Shown: positions 23,212 to 35,529, numbered from the stretch's first letter. The stretch: DNA of 64,000 nt from Candolleomyces eurysporus (GCA_027579435.1 JANBPK010001049.1:1-64000); one strand, 5' to 3'. The notes: generated from the letters alone by a model not told the origin. Made by a program: numbers and translations.

Positions 23212-26200
23212 TCAAGCATACTCCTCCTTCCCCATCATCCTCGCCGCGAAATTCCTCAACTTCTTCTCCCCCTGACTCTGCTGCTGCTGCGTCCTCAAGC
23301 TCCCAAGACTAGGCGAGCTCTTCAACCTCAACCTCACCATCATCCTGTCTCTCGCCTTATCTGGGTTCATCACCGCTCCATTCCCGTTGCCATTGGGCAC
23401 ACTAATCCCGGGAGGGAAGAGCCCATTAGTCGATGCCGCCAATCCCGGAATCGAGGGCAAGCTGGGACTGGGGGGCCACTCATGCATGCCACCCTGAGCG
23501 AAGTCTTTGGGCGGTACAGGCGGAGGAGGCAACGACAATCCACTGTCATCCGACTTCCTCAACACATCTCCCATTCCCGGTAGTTGCTGTTGTGGAGAAT
23601 ACGACGTGGCGAACGCGTGCTCGGAAACGTTGAACCCATGCTCCATCCCAGGCATAGCCAGAGGCGATACCATCCACCCACTTGTACCCGCACCCAACTC
23701 CTGGATCCCTCCTCTGTTCACCAACAAGTTCAGGTTGGACATGGACCGACTCATCCTCAAGTTCGGAGACAGGCCGTTGGGACCAATACCACCGATGATC
23801 GAACTTGCTCGTGACTCGCGCGGACTAGTACCGGCAGTCAAGCTGAAACCTGAGGCCAAACTTGAAGGTGTAGGTGGAACGCTGTTCCCTACTCCGGTCC
23901 CACCACTGATGACATTCCCGTAGTCCTCGTCGTCCCACTGCTGACTAATCATTGTCGCCCTCCTGCTTTTACTCTTGCCCTGCGAACCAAACAACTTGAG
24001 TGAGGTCCTGCTCTCCATCCTCGGCAGCGTATGAAGGGGTGGCACAGGTGGCACCGGTGGGACACGTTCACTGGGCAACGCCTCCCAAGCTCCATTGGTC
24101 GACCACAAGTCAGGCTCAGACGCATTCGTCATGCTCTTCCTCTCATGTGCACCCGCGGGAGAGCAGGCAGAGGGAGATGACGTTGTCGTTGAAGGAGACG
24201 CAGATGACGCAGCCGAACCAGACCCAGCCAACTTGGAGAAGAAACTCGCCAACCGGCCCCTACTCTTCCCCTGTCCACTTCCCTCTTCCCCTCCTCCCAC
24301 ATTCCCATCGCCCCTCCCAAAGCTCTTCCTCTTCTCCTCCCTACTCTTCCTCATGATCACAGGTGAGCTCGGAGCACTCTTCGACTTGTCCTTGTCCTTC
24401 TCGTCCTTCTTCTCGTCTCTCGACCTCCTCCCCCACCCCATCTGACTCCTCACACTCTCGTTTCCATTCACACCACCACCACTTGTCCCGTTGCTCCCAT
24501 TGCTATTCTTCTTCTTCTTTGCCGACCTCACACTACCTGCAATGCCCATCATCCCACCCACACTCACACCCATCATCACCATCCCCATCATAGGCATGAG
24601 ATCCGGGTCCTCCAAGTTGTCCTCATTGTCAGAGTAGTCATCATCAAAGTAGCTCATACTCCTCTCGATCTTCGGAGGCTCCTCCACCGCCTGGTGTCGC
24701 TGGTGCCGTCTCTGGTGGTCGTCATGGACAGCAGGTGCGCTTTGCGGGATAGGCGGCAACGGCGGACTTGTTGGAATAGCTTGTGGCGGCAGGTCCTTCA
24801 ACACGACACTATCCACGCTCCACCTCTTGCTACCCCTCACATGGACATGCAGAGCAGGACGGTCCCGGTGAGCTCTCAGCGTATCCTCTCCCTCCCCCAG
24901 GTACTCGCTCGTCCTCCTCGAGCTCCTGAACCCCATCTCCTTGTCGTTATCCTCAAAGCGCTGTTGGTGGTGGTGGTGGTGGTGGCGACCATCAAGGTGC
25001 TGATCGAATCCCATCTCCCGCCTCAACGCCTCAATCTCCTCATCATGCTCCATCTCCCCACTCTCCTCACGCTCATGGTACGCACTCCCACTCCCATACC
25101 CATACTCTTCCTCCTCACTCCTCTCAACCACTGACCTCCGACTCAGCCTCCTAGTCCCGTTCTCGTCCCCAGCTCCAAAGGCAACAGACGCAGCACCCGG
25201 CAAAGGAATAGGGGAGGGGAACCTAAACGCCCCATTCAACCCCGCCAACATCCCCACGTCCAACCCCAAGTCCAGCGGAGGAGCCGGAGGCGGCCTCTTC
25301 AGCGGCGGCCCCAACCTCCTCGCCAAATCCGCCTTGGTCAAAATCGGCGCAGCATCCATCAGAGGCGCAACACCCGGGGACGACGGCAGCGAAGGCAGCG
25401 GCAGCAACGAAGGCAGAGCCGGCAGGGGAGGAGACGCCAACGCCTTGGACGGCGACCTCGAATGCGCCTTGGACGACGACCGCGAATGAGCCTTGGACGA
25501 CGACCTCAAGTGATTCGACAACGACAACGACTTGGACGGAGACCTTGAGTGAACCTTCGAACTCGACCCCTCCCTCGAATGGCCCGCACTCCCGTTCTGA
25601 GGCCCCAGGTAGATCTGGCTGCTGCTCGCATACGGGCTCCCGTAGATCCCAAACAGCCCTGCCCGTTCGTTGGCGGTGGCAGGTGTATTCGGGGGAGGCG
25701 TCGTCACACCCATGACCGGGCTTCCACCATCAGCAGCAGCGTCGGCAACGTTCCACTGCCTCCTCGGCGTATGCATCTGTGAAGACGGGGGGTACGGTGC
25801 CTTCCGTGTTGGAGTGACGTTGATCATCGTCCCCACCAAATAGCTCGGGCGGTGACCCAAAGACGGGGGAGGTGTAACAGGTCTTGAGTCAGCAACGCTT
25901 GCAGGGGGAGAGGTGTTGTACTGCGGAACGACAGGCATAGACGCCGAGTGGACGAGGGGGGCCGGCCTTCGAGGCGCGAAAAGGTCACCAAGGGGCAACA
26001 CAGGGTCCGCTTGGGGCCTCCTCTGCTGCTCCTGCACCTCCTCCATAATCCGCTCCGGGTGCGCACTCCTCTCTCCTTCTTCTTCCTGACCCGCATCCGC
26101 ATCGGTGGTAACAGCAACAACCGTCCTCCTCCTGCTCTCCCAATCCTCCATCTCGTCCTCGTCATCCTCCTCCTCAGCGGTATGCCCAGCCGAAGAGAAC

Positions 26201-27586
26201 AGGGTGGAATTCCGGTTCTCCAAGAGCTCGCCCAGCCGCTTGCTAACCTCCTCCGAATCGACGATACACACCGCATGCCGCGTCCCAGCCCCGCCCTCCA
26301 CTTCACTCACTACACGTCCACGCCCGAAGGTGTGCCCACAGCCGACAGAATCGAGGTCCCAGGGGGAGTCTGAAAACCAGGTGAAATTGAGTAAGTCAAT
26401 AGCAAGTTTGCGTCTACAAAGGCAAAGAGGTGAGTTAGCATCACGAACAGTACAAGAAAAAATCAATGCAGAGAGATAAAATATAAGAATAATAAATGAA
26501 AAAAAAGACATACCAGATCCACTCCTCGACCTCGTCTGCGTCCTCACACCAACCCCAGGCCCAAGCCCAAGCCCCAAACTCGCACGCGACGGCTTAGGCG
26601 GGGGAACAGGCGGGAATGACCATCCCTCCAACTGCATGTCTTCATCATCATCACCAGGTTGATTCACCCCCAAGGACAAGAGCGCCGCGGTATTGACAAC
26701 GGTATGAGCAGCAGACATGGATGATGCCAAAGCAGAAGAAGCACCCGACGACGATCCTCCGAATCCCGCCATCGGACTAGGGATCCCCGAGCCCGAATAC
26801 GAGAACGAGTGTGTGTGGTGCGCGTATGCATGTGCGTGAGCACTAGCACCCGCGTACTCCTAATTCTGATTCGAGCTCGACGCCGCCGATGGAACCTGCT
26901 GCTGCAACTGCAACACCACACTCGTGCTCTGGCTCCTCATCCTTGAGCTAACCGGCATGCGCGACGTCGTCGTCAACGTCAACGTCAAATTTGTCGTAAT
27001 CGCAGTCGGCACAATCGTAGACGCCTACCCGCTGCTGCTCGTCCCCGAAGCGATCGTCTCCTCCGTTCCCGTCGGACTCAGCGTGAGCAGCTCCAGCGTG
27101 CTAGTGGTCATCGCCGGCGCCAAAGGGACAGCTTGCGGTGATGAAGGCGCCTCTGCTGCTGATCTCGCCGTTGTTGGGCTAACGAGATGATCTTCGTCAT
27201 CTGCTTCCATCCGCTTGTGTTTCAAGATATCATGCGGGGGTGTGTCCGGCAATGCCCCATTAGCGGCATCACCCTCCACGTCCTCCTTCTTGACTTCTTT
27301 CAACAGGGGGAACGAGGGCTTCCTCGTGAGGGAGGGTTTGCATGAGAACGATAGCGAATGCGGACGGGACGACAGTTGGGGTGAATGTTGAGGCGAGACG
27401 TGTTGTTGTAGTGACTGGAGAGAGGGGCAGGACTTGTTGCTGCTGTCCTTGGGAATGCAACGAGCTCAGGGACGTGACGGATGGATAGGAGCTGAGCGAC
27501 GGCATAGGGAACAGGGATGGCGACGACGGGATGAGCGAGGGAGACGAAGCTGGGGTAATGGAATTTCGTTGTTGGTGAGCGATCAT
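23212..27586 (-). pseudogene. Gene E, copy A: very large Ser/Pro-rich disordered protein, damaged 5' end
   Basis: Compared with copy B, the gene should start at ATG 27586 (MIAHQQ...) just downstream of gene D. Copy A has a frameshift near 27400, TAG at 27025-27027 (TCG in B) and TAG at 26860-26862 (CAG in B). Translation could restart at ATG 26772 (MAGFGGSSSG). From there a long frame runs to TGA 23212 if the intron 26370-26513 is removed, about 1138 residues. The protein is Ser/Pro/Gly-rich with HSRSPSK-type repeats, an HHHHHH run, polyproline SH3-ligand-like segments (PPVPPKP, PPPPVPPK), an AKKKKNSNGSNG patch and a conserved C-terminus RNFAARMMGKEEYA. No domain is recognised; it could be a signalling or cytoskeletal scaffold (speculative). 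Confidence 0.6.
26370..26513 (-). other. Gene E-A intron with alternative acceptors
   Basis: The donor is GTATGT at 26513. Acceptor 1 (TTTGTAG, exon from 26413) leads to a stop because copy A lacks one base near 26320. Acceptor 2 (TTTTCAG, exon from 26369) keeps the downstream frame open. In copy B acceptor 2 is destroyed (TTCTGG) and acceptor 1 is the in-frame one. Confidence 0.65.
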
Positions 27587-27593
27587 AGGGGAG

Positions 27594-28600
27594 TTATTTG
27601 GTGGTGGTGCAGAACAGGCGTAGTCGCTTCATCCTCTCGACNTTTTTTCTGAATGCGTTGAATAGCCGTACCGAGGTGTGTCGTATTAGCTGAGTGCTGC
27701 ACGAGAATATGCCAATCAGTATTCTGTCCAATTGACCACAACCATTCAAACACGAAACATGATATGGTAGATACACACCGTTTTGGATGGAGACTTGGGC
27801 GACATGGACGGATAATTGCGTCTCACATTATCGTCTAGCCCACTGGGCAAGTCTCGTCAATAACCCTTCTTTGGATAGTGCAACCTGTCCCGGGGAGGGG
27901 AGCGCAGCGGCAGGGATCCTCGGAAAGTCCATAAAGTCTGACGAGTTTGATCTCTGGTGGATTGTCAAATACTGTTCGTGCGATTGTTGTTGGCGCACAG
28001 CGGCACCTTCCTCCTCCGAATGACTCCCAAACCCAAGCAACGGTGAGTCCGAGCACACGTCGACGTCGTCTCTTTCAATGAGCATCTCCTCGCCAACAAC
28101 GACAACATCGCTGTCCCCGCGCGTTGAGTGGGGATGCGAGGGAAGCATGTAAGCCAAAAGTGAATCCTGCTCCGACGAGCCCCTGCTGCTGCTCCCACTC
28201 GTCCGCCAGTACCACCCCCCGCTAATCCTGTTCGCATAGGCAACAGCTGCGGCTGTGTGTCCGTGGCCCGATGATGAGGACAAAGACGTAGCGGAGACCG
28301 CACTGTCCGTCTCTTTGTAGCTGGAGGTTGAGTTCACAGCAGCAGCACTGGTGGCGGCCTTGGCAGACCGCTGCGCCACGGGCACGTAAATCGACGTGCT
28401 AAATAGCGGTGGTTCGTCAGTGTCGGCTCCCATCTCCATGCCATATCCTGCACCAGAAGATGACATTGCTCCGAAATCCAGTTGTGCAAACGCGACTCGC
28501 GTCGGACGGCGTTGGTGGTGGTGGCGGTTTCTTGAGAAAGAGTACTGGGAAGGTAAGGATCTAGAGAGCTTCGGTGCGAGTGTGATTGGGATGTGGCCAT
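27594..28600 (-). pseudogene. Gene D, copy A: Ser-rich protein with basic helical C-terminus, frameshifted
   Basis: ATG 28600 (MATSQSHSHRSSLDPYLP) opens the frame. Relative to copy B it loses one G near 28440 (QDMGMEMG becomes QDMAWRWE) and about 61 bp near 27912, where B encodes an extra PEDMDSAFLTLSPPTPK block. Beyond those points the residues still match B. The last exon, after an intron ending ..GGACAG, reads NTDWHILVQHSA and a Lys/Arg-rich helix. There is an undetermined base at 27642. The G loss is in a short homopolymer and may be a consensus error; the 61-bp gap is not. Family unknown. Confidence 0.5.
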
Positions 28601-28719
28601 GATGGGTGGATGAGGGGAAGTCGGAGGTGGTGGAAAAAGGGGAGGGCAGTTGGTGGTGTGCGACGACGGTGACGGTGATTGAAAGGTTTTTCCACAGCAT
28701 ATGTCAGAGAAAAAATGGA

Positions 28720-29121
28720 TCTCGAGTGAAGATGCGTAGCGTCCGAGAGAAGAAGTTTTGACTGATATTGTCGTGCGAGAGGGTATGCGATCTCCCTGGC
28801 GAAACGGCGTAAACGGGCTCAAAAGCGCTGGGCCGTAGACGTCGAAGTTGAGCGGGCTGGAAAGTAGAATGGTCCTTGGTGCAATTGGAAGACCGACTGC
28901 GGTCAATCTCCAAAGACGCCTGGCAACGGCGCCACGTTGAAAGAAGGAATCTGAATTGGAGGTAAAGGACTCAGATCGCATCTGCAAGAACAAAGTTGAG
29001 TGAGGATCGAAGGAATGCCCATGGATGCTCTTACCTTTTGCAACGGTGCAACAATTTCCTCTGTGAGTTCTTGAAATGACGAGACGAGTTGATCACGGAT
29101 CAGAGAGCGAAGAGAGGCCAT
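28720..29121 (-). pseudogene. Truncated copy of gene X
   Basis: MASLRSLIRDQLVSSFQELT (ATG 29121) is followed by an intron and then NSDSFFQRGAVARRLWRL and ILLSSPLNFDV...SPFTPF. These match the gene at 34283-35420 but lack two internal segments present there. The frame runs on into the 5' side of gene D. No equivalent lies upstream of gene D in copy B. Confidence 0.5.
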
Positions 29122-29455
29122 GATCCCACGGTCCCGTCTTTCTTGATACCACTACCGCTTCCGTGGACCAGTCTCGAGGTTTCACTCGTTCACCCACACC
29201 AAGTTTGCACTGAGTCTCCATAATTGAATATTTCTATCTCCAGACGTCGAGCTCTGTACCAGAGAGAACGATTCTTTTCATGATCACCAAGATTCTGTTT
29301 CACACCACCAGTAAGCTGGCGCATGATAAGAAACTGTCCAAGCACCCAACAAGCTAGGAGGCTGTAGTTCGTGGCATCCTCACAGCCATAAAGGTGTGAA
29401 GTATGACGCCCATCGACAGCAATGCTGCTAGTCCCCTTCACATTCTACCACCGTC

Positions 29456-31731
29456 ATGGCAAACCGTGCAAACTCAAGGTTCAACCCCTACCCGCAGCGT
29501 CTTGCACCTGAGAGGACTGATGACGGCGACGTCCAAGGTCATCGAGGAGGAACCCGTAACCGCAACCACCTTGCCAGAGATTGCCTTTTGCCCGTCCCTC
29601 AAACTGTGTTCTTTCAGCAGGGATGCCAGGCACCCATCTTCAACGCTCCTATTGCAGGAGGTGTCAACCACTATGCCTCAGGTGTAGATGGTGCGTAACA
29701 CATTTCCTCATCTGAAGGTTCCATCCGCTAACCTCGATGCACTAGTCCTCCAAGTTCTCTACGATCACTCAGCCACAGGAGCGATGCACGACTCTGATGA
29801 ACGATTTCCTCCCCCACTGTGCCATCCCGGAACTCACGAGGCCGTTGTGATTCACATCAAGGATTGGTGCGGGTATCAGCAAGGCCCTAACAAGCCGATC
29901 ATGTGGGTTCATGCACCTGCGGGGTACGGCAAGACTGCCATCGCTGGCACTATCTCCAAGATGCTCGAAGAAATCGTGGGACTCGATTTCAATCCTCTCG
30001 GGGCCACGTTCTTCTTCTGGAGGACGTCCCCCGAGCGCAACAACCCCACACGCTTCATTATCACCATCGCTCACCAACTTGCCATCGCCATCCCCGAACT
30101 CAAGCCTCATATCGCGAATGCGATCAGTCGGAGCCCACTTATTCTCAAGAAAGCGCTGGAGATTCAACTAGTCAAGCTGATCGTCGAGCCCTTCAAGGCT
30201 TTAGGCGACTTGAAAGATATCCCGAATCGATTGGTTATCATAGATGGCCTCGATGAATGTATCAACTCGGAGCAAGAGTCCCGGGTGGAGAAGAAGTACG
30301 CCGAAGATCAGGAGAAAGCTCAAGTCCGAATCCTCGATCTCATTCACTCTCTCCAATCCCATCACCTCCCCCTCTCATTTCTGATCCTCAGCAGGCCAGA
30401 GGTCTGGATCAAGCAGCACATCGAATCGAGGTCATTCACAGATTTGGTGGAGGTATTGGACCTCTACGCAGTTGGAGATCATATGAACGATGTGGAGAAG
30501 TACGTACGGGCCGAACTCTCTTGCATCGCGGCGAAGACCGGGGATACGGAGTGGCCTACGGAGAGTATCGTACGCAGCTTCATTTGGAAAACCAATGGGC
30601 ACATGGTCTACGCTTCGACCGTTATCCGGCACATCGACGACCCATACGACGACCCGCGGAAACGCCTCAAAGACATCCTTGACGGTTCAACCGACTTGAA
30701 TCGTGACCTTGCACGCTCCACCCCTTTCTCCTCCCTTTACGAGCTGTACAGGCAGATCATGGAATCTTGCCCAGAGAGCAATCGCTCGCTCATGGTCGAG
30801 GTACTCGAAGACATAATGATAATGACCGAGTATTTTGATGAGAGTTATGGTCTCCCCAGAGCTCTCGGTATCTTTGACTCTCTGTATAGTCGAGCTGCAG
30901 GCTGTGGGGCTAGAGCTATTCGTGGCCTTCATGCAGTCGTTCGCGTATCAGACCCCCCNGCCCTCCGATGATTTGTGGTGGGTGTCCGAAAACCCACTAA
31001 ACCCTTTCATCCACTCCTCCTTTGTCGAGTTCTTGACGAACCCTATGCTCTCATTGGATTTCGCCATCAACAAGAAGAAGGGACGTCGCCGACTTCTATG
31101 GAATTGTCTCGAGTGCATGTCCACCATTAAAAGCCAAAGTGAGATAAAAGAAGCTCACCTTGAATTTGCCCTTCAATTGTTTCAATCCCTCTGGATCGCT
31201 GTCTGGTCGATCGAAGAGGGTGTCCAGCTTCGCCAGGACGAATACGTCAAAGTGGTCAAAAAGCTACTAACCATCGACCTTACGACCTGTTTCATCAAGG
31301 TCCCCAAATCTTTCATGAAGGCCCCCAAATATCCTAGCATTAGGATTAGGCCATCTCACCCCATTTATACCCCTCTAAATCTTGTCAACCCGAAATTCAT
31401 TGATTCGCTCGAGTATCTGTCCAAGGAGTCCGACCCTCTTTCCCAGCAGGCCATTACCCATGTTCTCTCTTCGATAGACCGAGCCGCGGGCCATATGTGC
31501 AGCCAATCTCTATTCAGGATGTATCTCTCGGATAGACTGAATTTGAAGGATTACTTGGAGAAGCTCTACAATCGCTCGACAAATTCGAACCGGCGGAAGT
31601 CTGACAAAGTTACTCAGGCTTTGGGCAACCTTCCGCTTGACTTGGGGAGGTGGAGGGCATATTATCCACCTAGGGGTTGGAGCTCATACATCCGGCCAAT
31701 CATAGACTACATTCGCCAGAACGATCTTTAG
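29456..31731 (+). CDS. NACHT STAND protein C without repeats
   Basis: Exon 29456-29690, intron 29691-29745, exon 29746-31731. Dropping the N at 30959 gives 739 residues. It starts MANRANSRFNPYPQRL with a short Arg/Asn-rich N-terminus, then VFFQQGCQAPIFNAPIAGG. The NACHT domain follows: P-loop HAPAGYGKTAIAG (about residue 150), FFWRTSPERN, ITIAHQLA, Walker B LVIIDGLDEC and LSFLILSRPE. The C-terminal 250 residues contain the family's IRGLHAVVRVSD and NPFIHSSFVEFLT blocks, and then end at DYIRQNDL with no WD40, ankyrin or TPR array. It belongs to the agaricomycete P-loop NTPase/NACHT group and is only distantly similar to NACHT-A and B. It is CpG-rich and GC-rich, unlike the 3' parts of A and B. 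Confidence 0.82.
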
Positions 31732-32634
31732 ACTTGGACGTAGTACATAGGTAGCGCAGCATGTAGCATTCTACCAAGCCAGCCACGACCACGATACGGC
31801 CTTTTCTCTAGTATGTACCACGTAGCGACAATGTGGCCTCAGTGTTTCACCTGTATACCTGATATTCTTTCTCATATGTATAAGGAATGTATATACCACA
31901 GAATACTTAGATATCCTTTCCCTCGTTGTCCTAGACTATTCGTCGGTAGTTATCATAACGCTGATTCCACACCCTACAAACCTGAGCTGCGAAAGTGAAT
32001 TCAAAAACCCAATACAAGTGCGAGATTCATTCAGCGAAAGAGCCCACTTCGAATCCACCCTAGCAAGAGAGGGCGATAAGACTCGGAAGGAAAAAAAGTA
32101 CGCTAAAAACTACACATTGACGACAAGGACGAGGACGTCCGACTCGACTCATTCGAATTCTCTTTATCAACCTCGAGTTCGACATGACAATATCGATTCG
32201 ACTGATTGATTGGGTTTCGCCACGCCTACACGCTTGTACCAAGCTCGCTACCAACAAAGTTGGTGCACATACAAGGCAGCGTAGACGGGGTTTGATGTCT
32301 GGAAAGGAAAAAAGAAGGAACAGATAGAAAGATGAGGCGACGAGGGAATTCTTGAAACGAAAAGCCGTTCTTGGATACTACGAAGATCATGATGATGAGA
32401 GGTGACAGGAACAGTAAAAGGGATAGAGACGGAGGGAAAGACGTATTACTCTGTACTAAGTAAGAGACCGCAGATCAAAGGTAAAAGAAAAGGAAGACGT
32501 AACACAGAAGCCAGCCGAGACAAAAGACACAGAAGTGGAACGAAGAAAGACGAACAATGAGCGGGCGGTAAGCACTCGATCAAGAGAGGTCTTTTCAAAA
32601 ATTTTCCCAGCCGTCCACCTCGTCTACACTCCGC
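31732..32634. other. Intergenic, purine-rich 3' flank
   Basis: No gene is supported. The stretch 32280-32580 is markedly A/G-rich. Confidence 0.4.
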
Positions 32635-33060
32635 TCAATCCCTCCTCGAAATCCTCCTCATGAGTCCCCCACACGCCGCACTCGCACATGCCGCCGGGCA
32701 CTCACTCGATCCCAACGCCAAACCCCTCATCTTCTCCCCGAGGGAATCGGCCAAGCCAGCAGGGTCCTTCGATGTCAAGGCAGCCGACGACGGTGATGAT
32801 GAGGGCACAGCAGCCCTAAACACAGGACTCGACGGCACACTCCAACTTCCACCCCGCCGGCACCACTCTCCCTCTCCCACTCCTCATCCTCAATATCCGC
32901 TACCTTTTACAGCAGCCTTACACTCCGACGCTCCCCTGACCTTATTACCATCTTCATTCTGCATGGACCGCCTTTCGTTGATAACAACGACCCGGAGAAT
33001 GCGTCCTAGAATGCCGGACTCGTCCTCCTGAGAACCGTCTTGCTCTTGTTGACGAAAACA
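32635..33060 (-). CDS. Possible small uncharacterised gene
   Basis: Minus-strand text reads QEDESGILGRILRVVVINER near 32950-33040 and, after a possible intron, SSPVFRAAVPSSSPSSAALT...DSLGEKMRGLALGSS, ending at a stop at 32635. The opposite strand is also open over most of the same bases (32660-33031), so the strand is not certain. No family recognised. Confidence 0.25.
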
Positions 33061-33428
33061 TGGGCGGTGTGGCGAAGGAATCTGGTGCGTAGCAGCAGAC
33101 GAACCTGGAACAAGAAATCTGCCGCGTTTGTCGTCTTCCCCGTTCTTGTCCGCTACATATGCACAAGTGGCAGTCGGCAGAGAAATGAGGGATATGAAGC
33201 ATTATATTGCATTCCACAATTGGAAAAGAAAGAGAGCGAGAGGGAGCAACTTTGAAGGAAAATGTCCAAATAGACAGTTGAAAATGGAAGAGGGAGAGAG
33301 AAAGAGAGGGGGAAAAGAAAAAGAAACCTAAATAGAGAAGAGTAGAGAAGAAAAAAGAAAAAAAAGTCGATCAAAGGATCAACGATCCAACCAAAAAAAA
33401 CGGGTGGACGATCGTCCCAACAACCAGA

Positions 33429-33860
33429 CTAAGGAGGCGGTAGCATCCCAGCTTGCCCCACCGGACTACTGGTCGCCATAATCATCACGAGAGATCTCAA
33501 AGACGTATCCGAGGAATTCATCCCAGGCGAAGGCGGCAACGACATAAACCGCCCAGGTCCGAACCCAACCGGCGAATCCCAAAACTCACTGCCTGGCGTC
33601 CTGAGCACACAACTCGAGCTGCTGCTGATGACGCTGACCCAGGTATCGACCTTGCTCTCTGGATCTGGAGAGTCCCATTCACCGAGGTGATGGGAGAGGT
33701 GAAAAGTTGGGAGGGGCGATGAGGAAGGCGATGGAAGGGTTGAGAAGATCTGAGACCCGCATTAAAGGCGCTGGTAGCATGGAGGATAAGATTAGCCATG
33801 AGATGGAGACGACCAGCAACTGCCCCCACCGGTCCAATACGAAGCCTTGGAGGCCAAAGA
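33429..33860 (-). CDS. Possible 3' part of an uncharacterised gene
   Basis: A coding-like block on the minus strand reads HHLGEWDSPDPESKVDTWVS and FGPGRFMSLPPSPGMNSSDT and ends ..GMLPPP at TAG 33429-33431. Upstream exons cannot be joined with confidence. No domain recognised. Confidence 0.3.
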
Positions 33861-34282
33861 GGAATGATGTTGAAAAATTTCCCGGCTAATCGCAGAGTTC
33901 ATCCGAGAGGATATTAGGTACAGGAATGTGGTATTTGAAGCGTCGAGGTGTTTATCGGAGAAGGATGAGGGAAGCAGGATGCGGTGGTGGGCATCATGTA
34001 AGCTGCGCTCCAGCGGTTGGCACGGGAATGGGAGGGCAAAGGGATGGGTGTGAAGCAAGTGCGAGTGGGTTGGAGTGGAATGAAATGGGAGCATGCATCA
34101 CGACCTAAACATGGGATTCGTCGATGATGGTCTCCTCTGCTTTGGGGGCGCCCGCAGAAGCGATGTAGCCCGTGCGTCCTCCCAAGAGGTGAGTGCTGAT
34201 ATGAGCCGGCCGACTTGCTTCGAACGGGGATCCCAACAGTCGACGAGAAGCAAAGGTTCACACTGATTTCCCGAACCTAAAA

Positions 34283-35420
34283 TTATTGCGAAGTCGTTGA
34301 CTTGAACAGGTCCATATCTACCTCTTGCATCTTGGGTGTCCGGCTGCTGACCAGCACAATCTGAGCTTCATAATCCTCGATGCGAAGGGCAGAAGGGACG
34401 GTAGATGAAGTCGCACCATCAGTAAGGGCACGGGGACGATTTCGAAGGGATTGCCCTGGATCTATGGAAATGGTGGCATGCTTGACCAGGCTTTCGAACA
34501 GGTCGCCCCAGTTCGGCTGAGACTGTACCCTTCTAACTGACTGGAAGGCTTGTCGGGGGAAGGGAGACCTGTGCTATGGATATCGAAAACGGAATTACAG
34601 GGCCAGAAATAAATGGGCTTACCAGCTACATTTCAATGAGCATTCGTTCCTCTTGCATCGGTAGAGGCCTTGGCAGATTCATTATTCACTTCTGTAGCAC
34701 GCATCGTCACGGTCAGGCCTCCTCCTGAGCGATAACCTTGGCACTCGTCCTGGAGGCCAGTCGTCTGCCTTTGACAGGTTTGAATAGCTGTGTTTTACAG
34801 AATCGGGAGCCGTTCGAGCGGGGGTGAGGGAAGAAGTTGTGATTGCCTGCTGATATTGTCGTGCGAGAGGGTACTCGATCTCCCGCCAAATGGCGTAAAC
34901 GGGCTGTTGAGCCTGAGCTCGAAGGCGCTGGGACGTAGGACGTCGAAGTTGAGTGGGCTGGAAAGTAGGTGCTCGCGTGGAATGGTGGGACTCGTTGGTG
35001 CAGCTGGAGGGAGACCGACCGCGACTGTGTTCCCCGACATGTTGGCTTTCCAAGTTGAGATGGGTGAGTGGGCAGACGAGGTTTCGTCAATCTCCAAAGA
35101 ACGCCTGCCGACGACGCCACGTCGAAAAAAGGAATCTGAATTGGAGGGAAGGTGACGCTCTGAGCTCTCCGGTTGGCGAGGAAGAGACATATCCGCGTAG
35201 GAGTGATTTGAGGACGCTAGGTGCTGAGGAGGGGTAACTTGATTGAAGCCACCGGGGTAAAGGTCCCTCGCATCTGCAAGAACAAAGTTCAATGAGGATC
35301 GAAGGAATGCCCATGGATACTCTTACCTTTTCGTAACCGTGCAACAATTTCCTCTGCGAGTTCTTGAAATGACGAGACAAGTTGGTCGCGGATCAGAAAA
35401 GAGAGCGAAGAGAGGCCATG
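34283..35420 (-). CDS. Gene X, uncharacterised Ser/Pro-rich protein
   Basis: Three minus-strand coding blocks are visible. The N-terminal block near 35330-35400 reads DQLVSSFQELAEEIVARLRK. The middle block 34795-35285 contains DLYPGGFNQVTPPQHLASSN, NSDSFFRRGVVGRRSLEIDE and LLSSPLNFDVLRPSAF. The C-terminal block is WGDLFESLVKHATISIDPGQ ... DLFKSTTSQ, ending at TAA 34283. Splice joints between blocks are uncertain. A 5-nt insertion (aaaag) after the ATG used by the truncated relative at 29121 disrupts that start here. An alternative 3' exon extending to about 34100 is also open. Function unknown. Confidence 0.4.
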
Positions 35421-35529
35421 ATCCCACGATCCCGTCTTTCTTGATACCACCACCAGTGTCGATTCCGTCTTCTTTTCGTTACATCCAAGTCGTCTAACCC
35501 ACCCACTCGACTTGCTGAAAATTAAAGAG

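Larger units (their letters stand above)
12080..28745. repeat. Segmental duplication, copy A
   Basis: Colinear with copy B (about 35510-47866). Shared order is fungalysin remnant, NACHT-WD40 gene, CpG-poor spacer, gene E (-), gene D (-). Exons 2, 3 and 4 of the two NACHT genes have identical lengths (143, 136, 111 nt). Homology ends on the right at the shared gcgtccg near 28743 (A) and 47866 (B). The left edge is blurred within or just before the fungalysin remnant. Copy A is longer mainly because its spacer carries extra insertions. Confidence 0.85.

Noticed and set aside
23948..26479. Several long plus-strand ORFs opposite gene E (Ser/Arg/His-rich)
   Set aside because: They are antisense shadows of a GC-rich, low-complexity gene. 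The minus-strand frame shows paralogue conservation and a proper intron; these do not.
26370..26513. Hydrophobic segment (FFSFIILIFYLSALIFSC) as a transmembrane helix of gene E
   Set aside because: It is translation of an AT-rich intron with GTATGT donor and alternative acceptors; the same region is also intronic in copy B.
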